Shown one piece after another: positions 12,690 through 25,800 of a stretch of DNA of 64,000 nt. Each line of letters begins with the position of its first letter. Position 1 is the stretch's first letter. Both the position numbers and the translations under genes were made by a program. The stretch comes from Bombyx mori. Taxonomy: Eukaryota; Arthropoda; Insecta; Lepidoptera; Bombycidae. Under the pieces are notes generated by a model that ran no database searches, had not been told where the DNA came from, and worked only from the letters and a program-made list of their open reading frames with translations. The DNA lies in contig NC_085121.1 in NCBI RefSeq assembly GCF_030269925.1, positions 13,533,501 to 13,597,500 on the forward strand. Reading direction: 5' to 3'.

Positions 12690-12790
12690 ATTTCGCGCGC
12701 GTTCGTTCTTGGGCGACTGACTAGTTGGCAATAGGTCCGTGGTCGGTCGACGGGACGAGCGCGCGTCTCATTTTGTTTAAAGTGAAAGCA
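12690..12790. promoter_or_regulatory. candidate promoter region between the two divergent genes
   Basis: A locally GC/CpG-rich stretch in an otherwise AT-rich region, 150-250 bp upstream of the takeout-family start codon. It contains TCAGTC on the minus strand (arthropod initiator-like) at about 12715-12720. No TATA box is convincing. It could serve the minus-strand gene; a shared role with the transporter is speculation. Confidence 0.3.
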
Positions 12791-13276
12791 AGGAGCCATG
12801 GGTTTTATTAGCTAGCGTTTTTCGACATCCCTGAGGGCTCCCCTCCTATACTTATGTTTACATTATGCGTAAGGAACCGTAGGACATCGTTAGATTAAGC
12901 TTCATGGCTTGCGGACGAGATAATCTTTGTAGCTTAACTTACATTTGCATTCAAATAAAAGGACCATAAACTTGTCTTGCGATTGATAACTATTATGTAA
13001 AATGTATATTACGTTTCTTTTTAATATTAAGTTTGTTTGTTCGTCGTTCACTGGTTACAGAAGACAAATTTAAAATAATAAATTAGTGCAAGCCGGTTTT
13101 CTGGAAGGTCTTGAATTGATTTTGATCTGATCTCCACCAAGCTTCATATAGTCACCCGCTATACCAATATAAAGATTTCTTGAGAATTTTATCGAAATCA
13201 GTCTAGCCGTTTCGGAGTCTACAAGTATAAGGAACAGATATACACACATCGACCATTACCATGGGTTATTAATTAA

Positions 13277-13593
13277 CTTTTTATTGCTTAGATGGGTGGA
13301 CGAGCTCACAGCCCACCTGGTGTTAAGTGGCTACTGGAGCCCATAGACATCTACAACGTAAATGCGCCACCCAAAAGATATAAGTTCTAAGGTCTCAGTA
13401 TAGTTACAACGGCTGCCCCACCCTTCAAACCGAAACGTATTATTGCTTCACGGCAGAAATAGGTAGGGTGGTGGTACCTACCCGTGCGGACTCACAAGAG
13501 GTCCTACCACCAGTAATTACGCAAATTATAATTTTGCGGGTTTGATTTTTATTATACGATGTTATTCCTTCACCGTGGAAGTCAATCGTTGAC
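13277..13593 (-). repeat. Bm1-type SINE without head
   Basis: Reverse orientation, with body plus the linker ending CACCGTGGAAGTCAATCG. A small deletion lies before the GATATAAGTTCTAAGG segment. Confidence 0.88.
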
Positions 13594-13599
13594 GTGACC

Positions 13600-13690
13600 A
13601 TACGTCCCGCTTTGGGCGGGATTGTCCCGCTTTCAGGCTGTCCGTCCCGCTGTCCCCAACGAGAACAAAAATGTCCCGCTTTCATTTATC
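13600..13690 (+). repeat. cluster of GTCCCGCT motifs
   Basis: TGTCCCGC/CGTCCCGCT occurs five times in 80 bp, once as a near-palindrome with GGGCGGGAT. It may be the edge of a decayed DNA transposon; the open frame that follows (to 13935) shows no known domain. Confidence 0.35.
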
Positions 13691-14025
13691 TGTTGTGCAT
13701 GTGCTTATTAGAAACTTACCGAATACTTACTTATCCCAAATCCTTATTGTATTACAAAATACATACTAAAGTAACTCTAATTTTACGAACGAAAAATAAA
13801 TGGTCACGTTACTCATTCGAAATGATTTGTTTTGGCTTTAAAACAGTTATTTCAAAATGGCCAAAACACGTTCTATTTTCACGGGAAAATTTGCCGCTGT
13901 TAATCAATTGGAATGTTTATGGGATTTTAAATTAGCTTAACGTTTAGAGCATATCTAAAGAGATCATAAAGCAAAGTCAACTGGATTAACATAGGAAATA
14001 CTCGGCGGTGTGATGACATGAAAAA

Positions 14026-14428
14026 AAAACGTGTGGCACTCGGGAACTGCCGTGGTAAAGCTATTGCATAGCATTTTTTATCAACTTATGCAATTATAAT
14101 TAGACAATGATAATTTAATATTAAAACAATAATAAAACAAGACCACGCTATATTAAACATTAATAAAAGCAAAACCTTAACTGTCCTCTTCACATTCATA
14201 AGCTAGACCGCTCGAGAGAGAGATGGGCAGACTTTTCATGATGCGCATGCAGTGTGACGTCACGCCACGCGCTTATTCACAAACACTACACAAGCGCAAC
14301 GTGTGAGTGTATTGAACGCGAGCTGCATGGTAGGCGGAGTGAGGGATGTAAGGTTTTTTTCGTTACGGAATTTCATGATTCGGTCGCCGCGCTCAAGGCC
14401 CGCGATAAAAGCTATGCAATAGCTTAAA
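14026..14428. repeat. inverted-repeat region with CpG-rich core
   Basis: AAGCTATTGCATAGC (14058-14072) recurs inverted at 14410-14425 (GCTATGCAATAGCTT). Between them lies an unusually CpG-rich segment (about 14200-14400, TGACGTCACGCCACGCGC). It could be a MITE or a regulatory segment; no coding frame is convincing. Confidence 0.45.
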
Positions 14429-15151
14429 AATTGCTTTAAAAAATGAATGAATGAAGTCATTACTGTGTAGGTGGGTTTATCGTTAGGGTATCATAACCAG
14501 ACTATTGCAGAAGACGTCCATGGCTGTCGGTAGACTAATAAACTGTCAAGTTTACAGGAAACCAATGGTTATAGCCAGTACGTCGTATACTCTATCATAT
14601 GCGCCATTGTACAAAACACAATCGTTTTGGGGACATTGAAATATGCGATATGATTTGATAAAAAAAAAACTGTTTATAACAGACGATAAAAACAATTTAA
14701 TGGAACGTAATTATTACTGTAGTAACAGATTTTTCGAACTTTAAAAATAAATACCGATCGCATTCATGTAGTGATACGGATTAATTACGGAATGGTTCTT
14801 GATAATTAGGCGCTGATGTCTCCGCCATTGACCTATGCGATCCCAGTCTACTGATAAGGATTCATGTTACAGTTTGCAACAATCGAATCTAAGACAAATT
14901 TGTTTGGCATCGACTTAAATATATACGTAGTTGAGGTTTAGATCGCAAAGATTCCAACCAAAAGCCCGGTTCATACTTGCTTATCAACTTAGAAGTGCGT
15001 CGCGGTTTGGCTCGCGCTAATTTCTTTACTCCGAAAGAATTAAATGCGTCGAATTTTCCTGGTATAAAAACTACTCATCTCACTCTAGTCCATAAATTTC
15101 AAGTCGATTTGTAAATTCGTTGATACGTGAAATTGGAGACCGAATCAACGA

Positions 15152-15396
15152 ATTTTTTTATTGCTTAGATAGGTGGACGAGCTCACAGCCCACCTGGTGT
15201 TAAGTGGTTACTGGAGCCCATAGACATCTATGACGTAAATGCGTCACCCACCTTGAGATATAAGTTCTAAGTTCTAAAGTATAATTACAACGGCTGCTCC
15301 ACCCTTCAAACCGAAACGCATTACTGCTTCACGGCAGAAATAGGCAGGGTGGTGGTACTTACCCGCGCGTACTTACTAGAGGTCCTACCACCAGTA
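15152..15396 (-). repeat. Bm1-type SINE body and tail
   Basis: Reverse orientation, from TTTTTTTATTGCTTAGATAG to CCTACCACCAGTA. Confidence 0.88.
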
Positions 15397-15869
15397 GAAT
15401 ATACGGTCATATTTAATTTGGCTAATATACCCGGTATTGCACGGACTACGTGATTATTAATTATAAAAAGTATCCTATGCGGTAATTTAGGTTATATACC
15501 ATATTTGTGCTGAATTCATCGCAATTGCCATCGGCCATTTTTGCTTGATTGTGTAGCAAACACCGTACGAACCACAATGCAACTTTTCACACATGTAATA
15601 TTCGTATAGAAGTATTGAATGTAAAGCGTGAGAAAATATAAATTACTACTTACTCCGCGGCCTGAATAAAAAACCATAAAGAAAACCGATTTAATTGAGA
15701 TCGAAGTCTCGATCGTAATGGGGTTTCCATGAATGGGTAATTTTCCATATCTTTCGAATCAAAAGAATGATCCCCTACAAAGATAGATATGTATTAAGAA
15801 GAAAGAAAAAGAAGAAAACTAAGGTAAGAACACCACTGCTACGGCAGGATGGTGAACACAGTGTTCAAC

Positions 15870-16146
15870 TAATAAAAAATCAAACTCGCAAAAGCATAAT
15901 TTGCGTAACTACTGGTGGTAGGACCTCTTGTGAGCCCGCACGGGTAGGTACCACCACCCTGCCTACTTCTGCCGTGAAGCAATAATACGTTTCGGTTTGA
16001 AGGGTGGGATAGCCGTTGAGACCTTAGAACTCATATCTCAAGGTGGCGGCATTTTGTAGATGTTTATGGGCTCCCGTAACCACTTAACATCAGGTGGGTC
16101 GTGAGCTCGTCCACCCATCTATGCAAATCTATGCAAAAAAAAAAAC
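15870..16146 (+). repeat. Bm1-type SINE
   Basis: Linker (CAAACTCGCAAAAGC) and body with a small deletion, ending in a short repeat of ATCTATGCAAA and an A run. Confidence 0.85.
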
Positions 16147-16716
16147 TATAGCTGGGGTTGGTCGATTACTTAGATACAGGAGGAATCTAAAAATTGACTG
16201 TTTTATTAAAACTATGTATTACTAACTACGTTTTTATTTCGCTCCATCGATAGTATTTTACAATTCGATCAAACAATTAAATGCGTGTTAATGGTTAATG
16301 ATCATTAAAAATATTGATATTATGTACCTATCTATTCTCGATGTTACATTTTATCAATCACGCGGTCATTCCTTCTTCGTCCCCTACCCTCGGTATTCGA
16401 GTTATCTCCTCAGAATTGACCATTTTACTGAGAGCAGAATATGTTAGAGTTATACAAAAGCGAACCTTATGAATTCTACATACAAAACGCGCAATGGACG
16501 TTCGCTACGAAATGGGGTGAAAGGTCAGTTTATATGTTTACAATTTAATAACATTATACTAGTAAAATTCAAGACGTGTCCAGAATAATTATTGGCATTA
16601 TGTTTATTGTGTCGTCGGACGTCGGAAAATGTGTTCGGCTTATTGTAAAAATTGCCGGTGAAGTGAATTTCGATTAATAGTGTACATTTATTTATTTATT
16701 GGACTGATATAAGCTT

Positions 16717-16830
16717 ATGATGGGTTTTGATTTTTCTAAGCGACAGTGGATGACGATAGTCGTTATCGGCATAGCTGATTTTTGTAACGCAATCTGTGTC
16801 GCGCTGCAAGCTCCTTTTTATCCGAAAGAG
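16717..16830 (+). CDS. SLC18B1: SLC18B1-like exon 1 (residues 1-38)
   Basis: Tandem ATG codons open the frame, and an in-frame TGA at 16705-16707 just upstream supports starting here. The exon encodes a short basic N-terminus, helix 1 and the motif FYPKE, then a GTGAGT donor. An upstream noncoding exon cannot be excluded. Confidence 0.88.
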
Positions 16831-19800
16831 GTGAGTTGAATTGAAGTTGAAAGCGATTTTGTTTAACTTTGGTTTACCTTTACTGGTGGTAGGACCTCTT
16901 GTGAGTCCGCACGGGTAGGTACCAGCACCCCGCCTATTTCTGCCGTGAAGCAGTAATGCGTTTCGGTCTGAAGGGCGGGGCAGCCGTTGTAACTATTGAG
17001 ACCTTATAACTTATATCTCAAGGTGGTTGGCGCATTTACGTTGTAGATGTCTATGGGCTCCAGTAACCACTTAACATCAGGTGGGCTGTGAGCTCATCCA
17101 CCCACATAAGCAATAAATAAAATAAAAATAAAAATAAAAACCTGTAAATCTGTATTATATCTATGACCCACTGAGTTTCTCGCCGGATCTTTTCAGTGGG
17201 TCGCGATTCTGATCCGGTCGTAAATTCTACGAAGCACTACTCTTGATAGAGCGTGTGTTAGCCACTCTCAGATTGAGCCCGAGAGCTCACCTACCAGTCA
17301 GTGTGTAACTAGAATAGCCCCTCAATCTACCATCGGATAAGTAGGAAAAACAACAAAAAATCTATCTATGTAACGAAATATTTCAACGTAATCTTCACCG
17401 AATTTGAAAGTTTGAATGTTTTTTTTTACTCAAAAATGCGTAAATGAATTTGGAAGAAATTTTAAGCAACGATGGTTGGTAGCCGCGGTCAACACACAGG
17501 ATAAGTAACTATACTGAGACCTTAGAACTGATATCTCAAGGTGGGCGGCGCATTTACGTCATAGATGTCTATGGGCTCCAGTAACTACTTCACACCAGGT
17601 GGGCAGTGAGCTCGTCCACCTATCTAAGCAATAAATAAAAAATAAAAAATACTACTTAGCGGTTGTACATAGACTAAACAGTGAAACAAGTAACTCTTTA
17701 TTCAGGGTGAATATGTTTCTTCGTGATTGAATTACAAATTTAACTCGAGTGAACCCGCGGGCATGTCTAGTTAATAATTTCGTATTCAACTATTTATTAT
17801 ATGTAGGTAAGTATTATATTCGATTTTAATTATTATAAATTTTCTGAGAATTTGACTCGAGTTTAAAAACACGCGCTGAAAAATCTGTAAATAATATTGT
17901 CGTAAGCTGTTTTCAATTTAAATATTGCGTAGGTCGGTGAATGAGTTCACGGTTCTCTTGGTTCAAAGTGGTTACCGGAGCCCATTGAGATAATGTGACA
18001 TTTGATACCCACAAGCAAAGAAATAGGCAGGTTGGTACTAAAATCTTATTTCATTATCCGAATATAGCGGATATTATGAATAGTTCATTGTAAGAAAAGA
18101 AATGTATCTGCTGATTTTCGCATGTCGTCGGCAAAATCAGGAGATTGGGCCTCGACGTGGCACTCAGTAAATCCGAGGCCATGTGGTTTCACAGGCCCCG
18201 GAGAGTGCCACCTGTCGATGCCCATATCGTGGTTGGAGGCGTCCGTATCGGGGTCGGGGTGCAGTTGAAGAACCTCGGCCTCATTCTGGACAGTCGTTGG
18301 ACCTTCCGTGCTCACTTTCAGAACCTGGTCCCTCGTTTGTTGGGGTGGCCGGCGCGTTAAGCCGGCTTCTGCCCAACATCGGGGGGCCTGACCAGGTGAC
18401 GTGCCGTCTCTATACAGGAGTGGTGCGATCAATGGCCCTATACGGGGCGCCCGTGTGGGGCCAGTCCCTGGCCGTGGGGGTGGCGAAGCTGCTGCAACAG
18501 CCGCAACGCACCATCGCGGTCAGGGTCATTCGTGGTTATCGCACCATCTCCTTCGAGGCGGCGTGTGTACTGGCTGGGACGCCGCCTTGGGTTCTGGAAG
18601 CGGAGGCGCTCGCTGCTGACTATCAGTGGCGGGCTGACCTTCGTGCCCGGGGCGTGGCGCGTCTCAGCCCCAGTGTGGTCAGAGCGCGGAGGGCCCAATC
18701 TCGGCGGTCCGTGCTGGAATCATGGTCCAGGCGGCTGGCCGATCCTTCGGCTGGTCGTGGGACCGTCGAGGCGATTCGCCCAATCCTTGTGGATTGGGTG
18801 AATCGTGACAGAGGACGCCTCACTTTCCGGCTCACGCAGGTCCTCACTGGGCATGGTTGCTTCGGTGAGTTCCTGCACCGGATCAGAGCCGAGCCGACGG
18901 CAGAGTGCCACCATTGTGATTGCGACTTGGACACGGCAGAGCATACGCTCGTCGCCTGCCCCGCATGGGAGGGGTGGCGCCGTGTCTTCGTCGCAAAAAT
19001 AGGAAACGACTTGTCGTTGCCGAGTGTTGTGGCATCGATGCTCGGCGACGACGAGTCGTGGAAGGCGATGCTCGACTTCTGCGAGTGCACCATCTCGCAG
19101 AAGGAGGGGCGGGGCGCGTTAGAGACGCGCAAGCCCGCCGCCGTCAAGTGGGGGCCAGGGAGGCGGATCTCGCCCAAGCCCTGGCCCTCTAAGTGTTTCG
19201 GGTACCCCTCATATGTCGGTTTGGGGACCGGCGAGGGGGACCTAAGAAGACGTCGTGCAAGCTGCTCTGCACGCGTTTTACGCAAGAGCATCCGGGTGAT
19301 GGAAGGCCGGCTATCCTCGACCCACGCTGGTTCTGACCCAGCGGGGTATTCCGTAGGATAGCTCACTCTAACCGGCGCCGTCTAGGCGGGCTCCGGATAG
19401 CCTGCCGACCGAGAGGGCTGGTGGTCGTGGCGTCGACGACCGCCAGTCCGGCGTCCCGAGGGGGAGGGTGATGGGCGAGATGTGCTCCGCACTAAGCACT
19501 TCACTTTCCCCCCTTTGCCTTTTCATGAATTCTGTCTCATGTGAGGTTTGGACGTTGGTTGTTGAGTGACAGGAGGTTTTAGTCGGTTCGACTCCGACAT
19601 GCTCCGCCCGCCGTCCCCAGTGGAGGGCGGAAGTCCGGCAATTTCCTCCTGACCAAAAAAAAAAAAAAACTGCCGATTTTGACATTTGATTATTTTTATG
19701 ATTAAGGACTATAAATTAACATCCCACCTACATGTTTATAGTATTCATTCGCTGAACACTTGACCAGAACGGTTCCTTACAGCTGAATCCCATGTTATTA

Positions 19801-22800
19801 ACATTGTCTATCCTTCCTTCTCTACCCAAACATTAGATTTTAAAGAAATGCAGTATTTTATCTTATAACATAATAATAAACCAGTTTGGTCGAATTTTTG
19901 TTTTTTTATTGCCCACAAGGCATACGGCCCACCATACCTGATGGTGAGTGGTTACCGTCGCCCATGGACTTCAGCAATGCCAGGGGCAGAGCCAAGCCGC
20001 TGCCTACCGCTTAGAATCAAGAATATTCACAGTAAGACCAAATCACCACCGGACGTCTTACCCTTTAGGCCACGACGACTTCTAATTCAATCCAATCCAT
20101 TCAATTCAATCCATTCGAATAGCTGAAGAAGCTTTCTATCATGAAATGTTTTACAAAAATGTCGCTTACACCAAATAGCCTTTCACGCCTCGATATGTTC
20201 TATATGTTCTTTTCTTCGAGTGTCGACAGTAAAACAAAAATTTTAGGATTAATTATTAAAGGAAGCTCAATGTAGTAAATACGCGACAAAAAATTTACTT
20301 TACAATGACGTTTTGCAAGTCGAAATTACGCACTTATATATATTTTGTCTGGCAACGCCTGATAACCTCTCGAGCAAAGTCATCTATCTGTATATTTTAT
20401 CAGTATTATGGTGTTTTATGTACATTAAAAATGCTTAGTATTATTGCTTAGATGGTTGGACGAGCCCACAGCCCACCTGGTTAACTTATTACTGGAGCCC
20501 ATAGACATCTACAACTTAAATGCCACCCACCTTGACATATAAGTTCTAAGGTCTCAGTATAAATCAACTCAACTTCCGCAGACGCGTCACCCTCAGATAC
20601 AGCCCACTGAGTTTCTCGCTGGATCTTCTAACTGGGTCGCGTTTCCGATCCGGTGGTAGATTCTGCGAAGCACAGCTCTTGCTAGGGTTCGTGTTAGCAA
20701 CGTCATCAGGTTTGAACCCCGTGAGCTCACCTACTAGTTAAGGCAACGCTGATATACCCTCTCAAGACTATCAGCTTAGGTAGAAAAAAAAAACCCGCAG
20801 ACCCGCTGCTATGCTATATTACGTTTTATAATTAAAGTGGCATTCTTAAAACGACATTTACTCAATCCTGAGGAGCAGTAGTTCCTCAGTGGATCCTCCC
20901 GATCCACTGTCGGTGTTTTTAAACATTTCAAGCACCGGTCATCGTTCTCGTCGAACCCGTCGAATGCGACGAAAGGTTCGTCGTGAAAATTAACCCACAG
21001 ACACAGACCACTGAGTTTCTGGACTGGTTTTCGCATTGGGTTGGGATTCCGATCCAGTGAGGCACTGCCCTTGCTAGGGCTAGTGTTAGTAAGTCGCCAG
21101 ACTGAGTCTACGAGACTGCCTGACCGCCGGAAATATTTTAAAATATACATAGATGAAATCCCAAATCAGAAGAACCGTCAAACTAAGACAGCGCTATTTC
21201 ATTCTGTTGGGAAATAAATGTAAATATAAATGAACGTATTTGTCGAAAATGATTCGTTTATTTATAACCACGAAAACTGTAATTAGAAAGGTTACAAATA
21301 ATAAAATAAAAATAGATTTTTTCTATTTTGAGACACAGTCGAATTGATTGAAGTGTGGCTTCAAAGTAGCACGCATGGAAGCTTTGCAAAAAACATAGAC
21401 AAGGTGGTACATATTTATCTATGACTGATGAATTAGGTAGACTTATAATTTTTGGGATTTAATTTATATTAATAAAACTAGAGACCCGCCCTCGCTTCGC
21501 TTCGGAAACATTAAAACACACATGAAACCAAAAAAAAAAATAAAAAAAAAAGTTGCCTATGTTCATCCGGGACAATGTCGGCTTCTAATGGAAAAAGAAT
21601 TTTTCAAATCGGTCCAGTAGTTTCGGAGCCTATTCGAAACAAACAAACAAACAAATCTTTCCTCTTTATAATATTAAGTATAGATATCATTCTTTGATCA
21701 TCAAAGTCGTTCATGGGCACGTAAGTTTTAATTTTTATCAGTGAATTTGACATAGCACTTTTGTGCGCATCTTTCAAAATTGCCGACTCGATTTGGACCT
21801 GGAAATTTCATTAACGCACTAAGAGCACCAAGCGTATATCATTACAAAGGTACAATTATAATAAAATTACGAGACAGCAATATAACTTCTAGATGTTTAC
21901 ACAAGACAGAAATGTATTCGACATCGATAGATAATATTACGTACGCTTCGTAATCTATGCTTTGTTCGAATTATTTGCATAATAAATTACACATTTGATA
22001 ATTTTTTTTCGTTCGCCTTATTACATCGATAACATTGTATTTTTAGTATTCAATGATATTAAAATAAATGATAAATACTGTCAAATTATGTTCGAAATTC
22101 ACACGTCACACAATACATGACAATTGTGTGACGCGGTCTTATTCACAATATTAGTACATACTACCCTTATACCCAACTTCGGTCTCTACTACAACTACTA
22201 CCTAATTGGCGTAGTGCAGGGGTCCCAAACTTATTTTGTCTAAAGCCCACTTTGAGAATAAAATCTTTTTTAGCGCCTCCATTTTTTCATCTACTTAAAA
22301 GCCATATAGCGAGAGCTCAGTCGGTATCTAAGAGTCCTCTTAGATGAAATTACAAATCGCCTCCCAAGCCTCTACACAACGCCCTTTTTTTTCTGGGTCT
22401 CTTACCGCCCCCCTTTAGGCCTGCAGCGCTCACAAGGGGGTGTTATCGCCCACTATACACTTACAAATCATATTATAAATATAGTCATTAGACAACGACT
22501 TGGCTATGTCACTACTCATAATCAGATTGGCTGTATCCATAAAGAAAAAAAAAACTAATTATGTGGTGTCGTGGGACACCAGGTAGGAACGAAGTTCCTT
22601 CGGCTAATGTAGAATCCACACAATTTGCAAAAAAAAAATCGTGCTCAATTTTATGTTCGTTTTCTTGATTTTCCTCTTAAATTTTGCTGATTAGTTTTTA
22701 TTTAAGTACAGGAAAGTATTTAGGAAATTCAGTATTTTAGGAAATAATAAATTACGTAAAATAAAAATTAAATCGTAATTCAAATTATCAATTAAAATAA

Positions 22801-25800
22801 CAAAATATGTCTCTTTATTTTTGTTTGACAGCATAAAATTACATAGAAATAGAAATAATTACAAAATAGAGAGAGAAGGGATGAGAGAACGAAAAGAAAG
22901 AGGGAGAAAGAGAAAGGTATTATACACTACTCGCTTGTGTATACGACTGTCGCGCCTGCGCACGTCTCATTTAGGGGTTTTATTCCACGCACTTTTTTCC
23001 ACGGATTTTTTCTTACGGTTTTACTATCACATTTTTTTCAGTTCGGTCGCGCAGCAAAACCCTATCCCCTCCAAGCCTGCCGTAAGGAACTTCGTTCCAA
23101 AATCTCAACTTCAGTTAGTGTAGGAATGCCTATATTTGGTAATCTAACCTTCCCACTAAAGCTTATTCGGCGTTGCCTATCCAAGGCTTAATGTTCCCTA
23201 AGGCCGGTTACAGTGCTCCACCGACCGTCTGTGCGTACGTTCCGTCCTGACGGTACGCATGAACCGATCGTCAGTTTGCTTCATTCAGTGCTCTCCTGAC
23301 CAACAATCTGACCGGATTGGTATAGTCGGTACGCAAAAGGGAAGCGTTTGCAAATAGTTTAATTGCTGCTTATTATTTTCGAAAACGTTTAAGGAACGTT
23401 TAAGTTTTTTTAATTATTTCAGAATGTCTATCAAGTTTTGATGAATTATCAGCACATACTTCTTGCCAGGCCTTTAACTTGGCATCGCGATCTTTATATA
23501 ACACGTGGCCTTTGTCCCAGAGCGGTTCACGAACTTCGGTGATTGGGCGCTCGGTGTCGATATATTTGGTCACGTTCAATACAAAATCGCTTTCTTTGAT
23601 GATGATACCCACATCCGTACGGTCGGTCCACCGATCGGTGCAGCACTGAACGCGTTCATTTGTTTCCATTGCGCGTCGGTCGACCGACGGCACGCATGCG
23701 GACGCGCTAGACCGACGGTCCTCGTACGCAGTGCGTAGCAATATACGCGTGCGTACGGTCAGTCCAGCACTGTAATGATTTATGAATTTTCATATAAACG
23801 ACAAGCGCGACTGACATACGCACAGACGGTCGGTGGAGCACTGTAACCGGCCTAAGAGTGTTGTCGCTAAACAGGCGTCGACTAAGTAAATTAATTACAG
23901 CAGATCTATTTTACTGGTGGTAGGACCTCTTGTGAGTCTGCACGGATAGGTACCACCACCCTGCCTATTTCTGCTGTGAAGCAGTAATGCGCTTCGGTTT
24001 GAAGGGCAGGGCAGCCGTTTTAACTTTACCTGAGACCTTAGAACTTATATCTCAAGGTGGGTGGCCCATTTACGTTGTAGATGTTTATGGGCTCCAGTAA
24101 CCACTTAACACCAGGTGGGTTGTGAGTCCACCCATCTAAGCAATAAGTAATATAAAAAATGTACTGCGCCAACCACATCTAGTGGATTTATATTTACGTA
24201 CTCACTATTCACTTTATTATTGCATAATAATAGGCAGCGGCTTGGCTCTGCCCCTGGCATTGCTGAAGTCCATGGGCGACGGTAACCACTCACCATCAGG
24301 TGGGCCGTATGCTCGTCTGCCTACAAGGGCAATAAAAAAAGAAAAAAAATTATAACCATAATTACCACATATAATTACCAGGAGTACTACGTTTGAGTCC
24401 AGATGAGTTATGAGTACTCCTAAACTTACGCTACGATTTCTGGAGTAAATGTTCTATTTAAAAGTTAAAGTTTTAAATTAAAGTTACCACTACAATAACT
24501 TGAAAGTCTTGAAACACCTTTGAAAGTAAAGCAGTCATTTTTAAAATAGCTTTTACAGTACCGACTGATTAATGTTATATTTTATTTCCAGGATCATAAA
24601 AATATGGGGCAAGATTAGCGTATAACAAACAACATTGAACATATAGATATAATTTATTTATCATTAGCTAAAAATAACGTTATCGATAATTTTTTTGAAA
24701 TTTTCTGCCCAAATATATTATAAAATGTAGTTTTTGAAATCACAAAATAAGGATATTCATAGCAAAACTTAGATCGTATAAATATACTATAATATTATTT
24801 ATCATCAGGCTGAGAAGAAAGGGTGTACGGCCACAGAATATGGACTGGTGTTCGGGGTCTTCGAGTTAGTGGTGTTCATTGTGAGCCCCATCTATGGAGC
24901 CCATCTCAACAGGATCGGGCCGAAGCTACTGTTCAATACTGGCATATTGACAACCGGGACGTGTGCAATATTGTTCGGGTGAATATCAAAATTTTATCTA
25001 ACAACTAGCTGACCCGGCAAACGTTGTTATGCCATATTTAGGATTTCTAGGGAACTTCTAGTGTACAAAAAAAACTAACTTATTGTAAGTGTGTAAGGAT
25101 TTGGTAAGTGAGTGAAAGAGGGCATGTAGCGCTGTGAACGATGAGGGAATATATATATAAGGAATATAAAAAAATATTGTCCAAAAAAAATGTTAAGGGG
25201 TGGACAACCCTTATCACTTAGGGATATGAAAAATAAATAGCAGCCGATTCTCAGACCTACTGAACATGCATATAAAATTTCATAAAAATCTGTCAAACCG
25301 ATTCAGAGGAGTACAGTAACTAACATTGTGACACGAGAATTTTATATATAAGATAGACTAGAGCAGCGAGTCTCAACTTTTTTCACTCAACGACGCCCTA
25401 TTGCACTCACTTTACAAATTCACTACAACATATTTACGTGAATTTTTTTGATATCAAAATTAGATACTAAATTCATCTATTTAATTACAGTTGTACAGCT
25501 ACTATCTAATAAACAGTTGTCGTTTCTGTAATTCACACACACTTGAAAGGTGTTTGCAATACACCAGTGTATCGCGACACAAGGTTGAGAGCCTCTGGAC
25601 TAGAGTACAGTATGATATATTTTAAATAATGCGAAACAACATTACAAAAGCGAATATTAGAGTACAATGGGTGACTTTGTGCTTTAAAAGATTATCTTCA
25701 ATAAGAAATTTGGATACTATTGAAAACAAACAACAAAATGAGAATCGCTTATCAAGCTAGATCCATCACAAAATTACCGGAAAATTTAAATAAATTCAAG

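Larger units (their letters stand above)
13936..16716. other. region upstream of the transporter
   Basis: Outside the inverted-repeat region and two SINEs no feature was found. 16500-16716 should hold the transporter promoter; no TATA box is convincing. Confidence 0.4.

Noticed and set aside
18085..19366. Long open frames on both strands in the GC-rich island (for example 18623-19366 minus)
   Set aside because: They are shadows of the R1-clade reverse-transcriptase frame; GC-rich sequence lacks stops in other frames.
22821..23191. Two overlapping open frames near the purine-rich run
   Set aside because: Low-complexity Arg/Lys/Glu composition, no domain, and they lie inside a candidate element.
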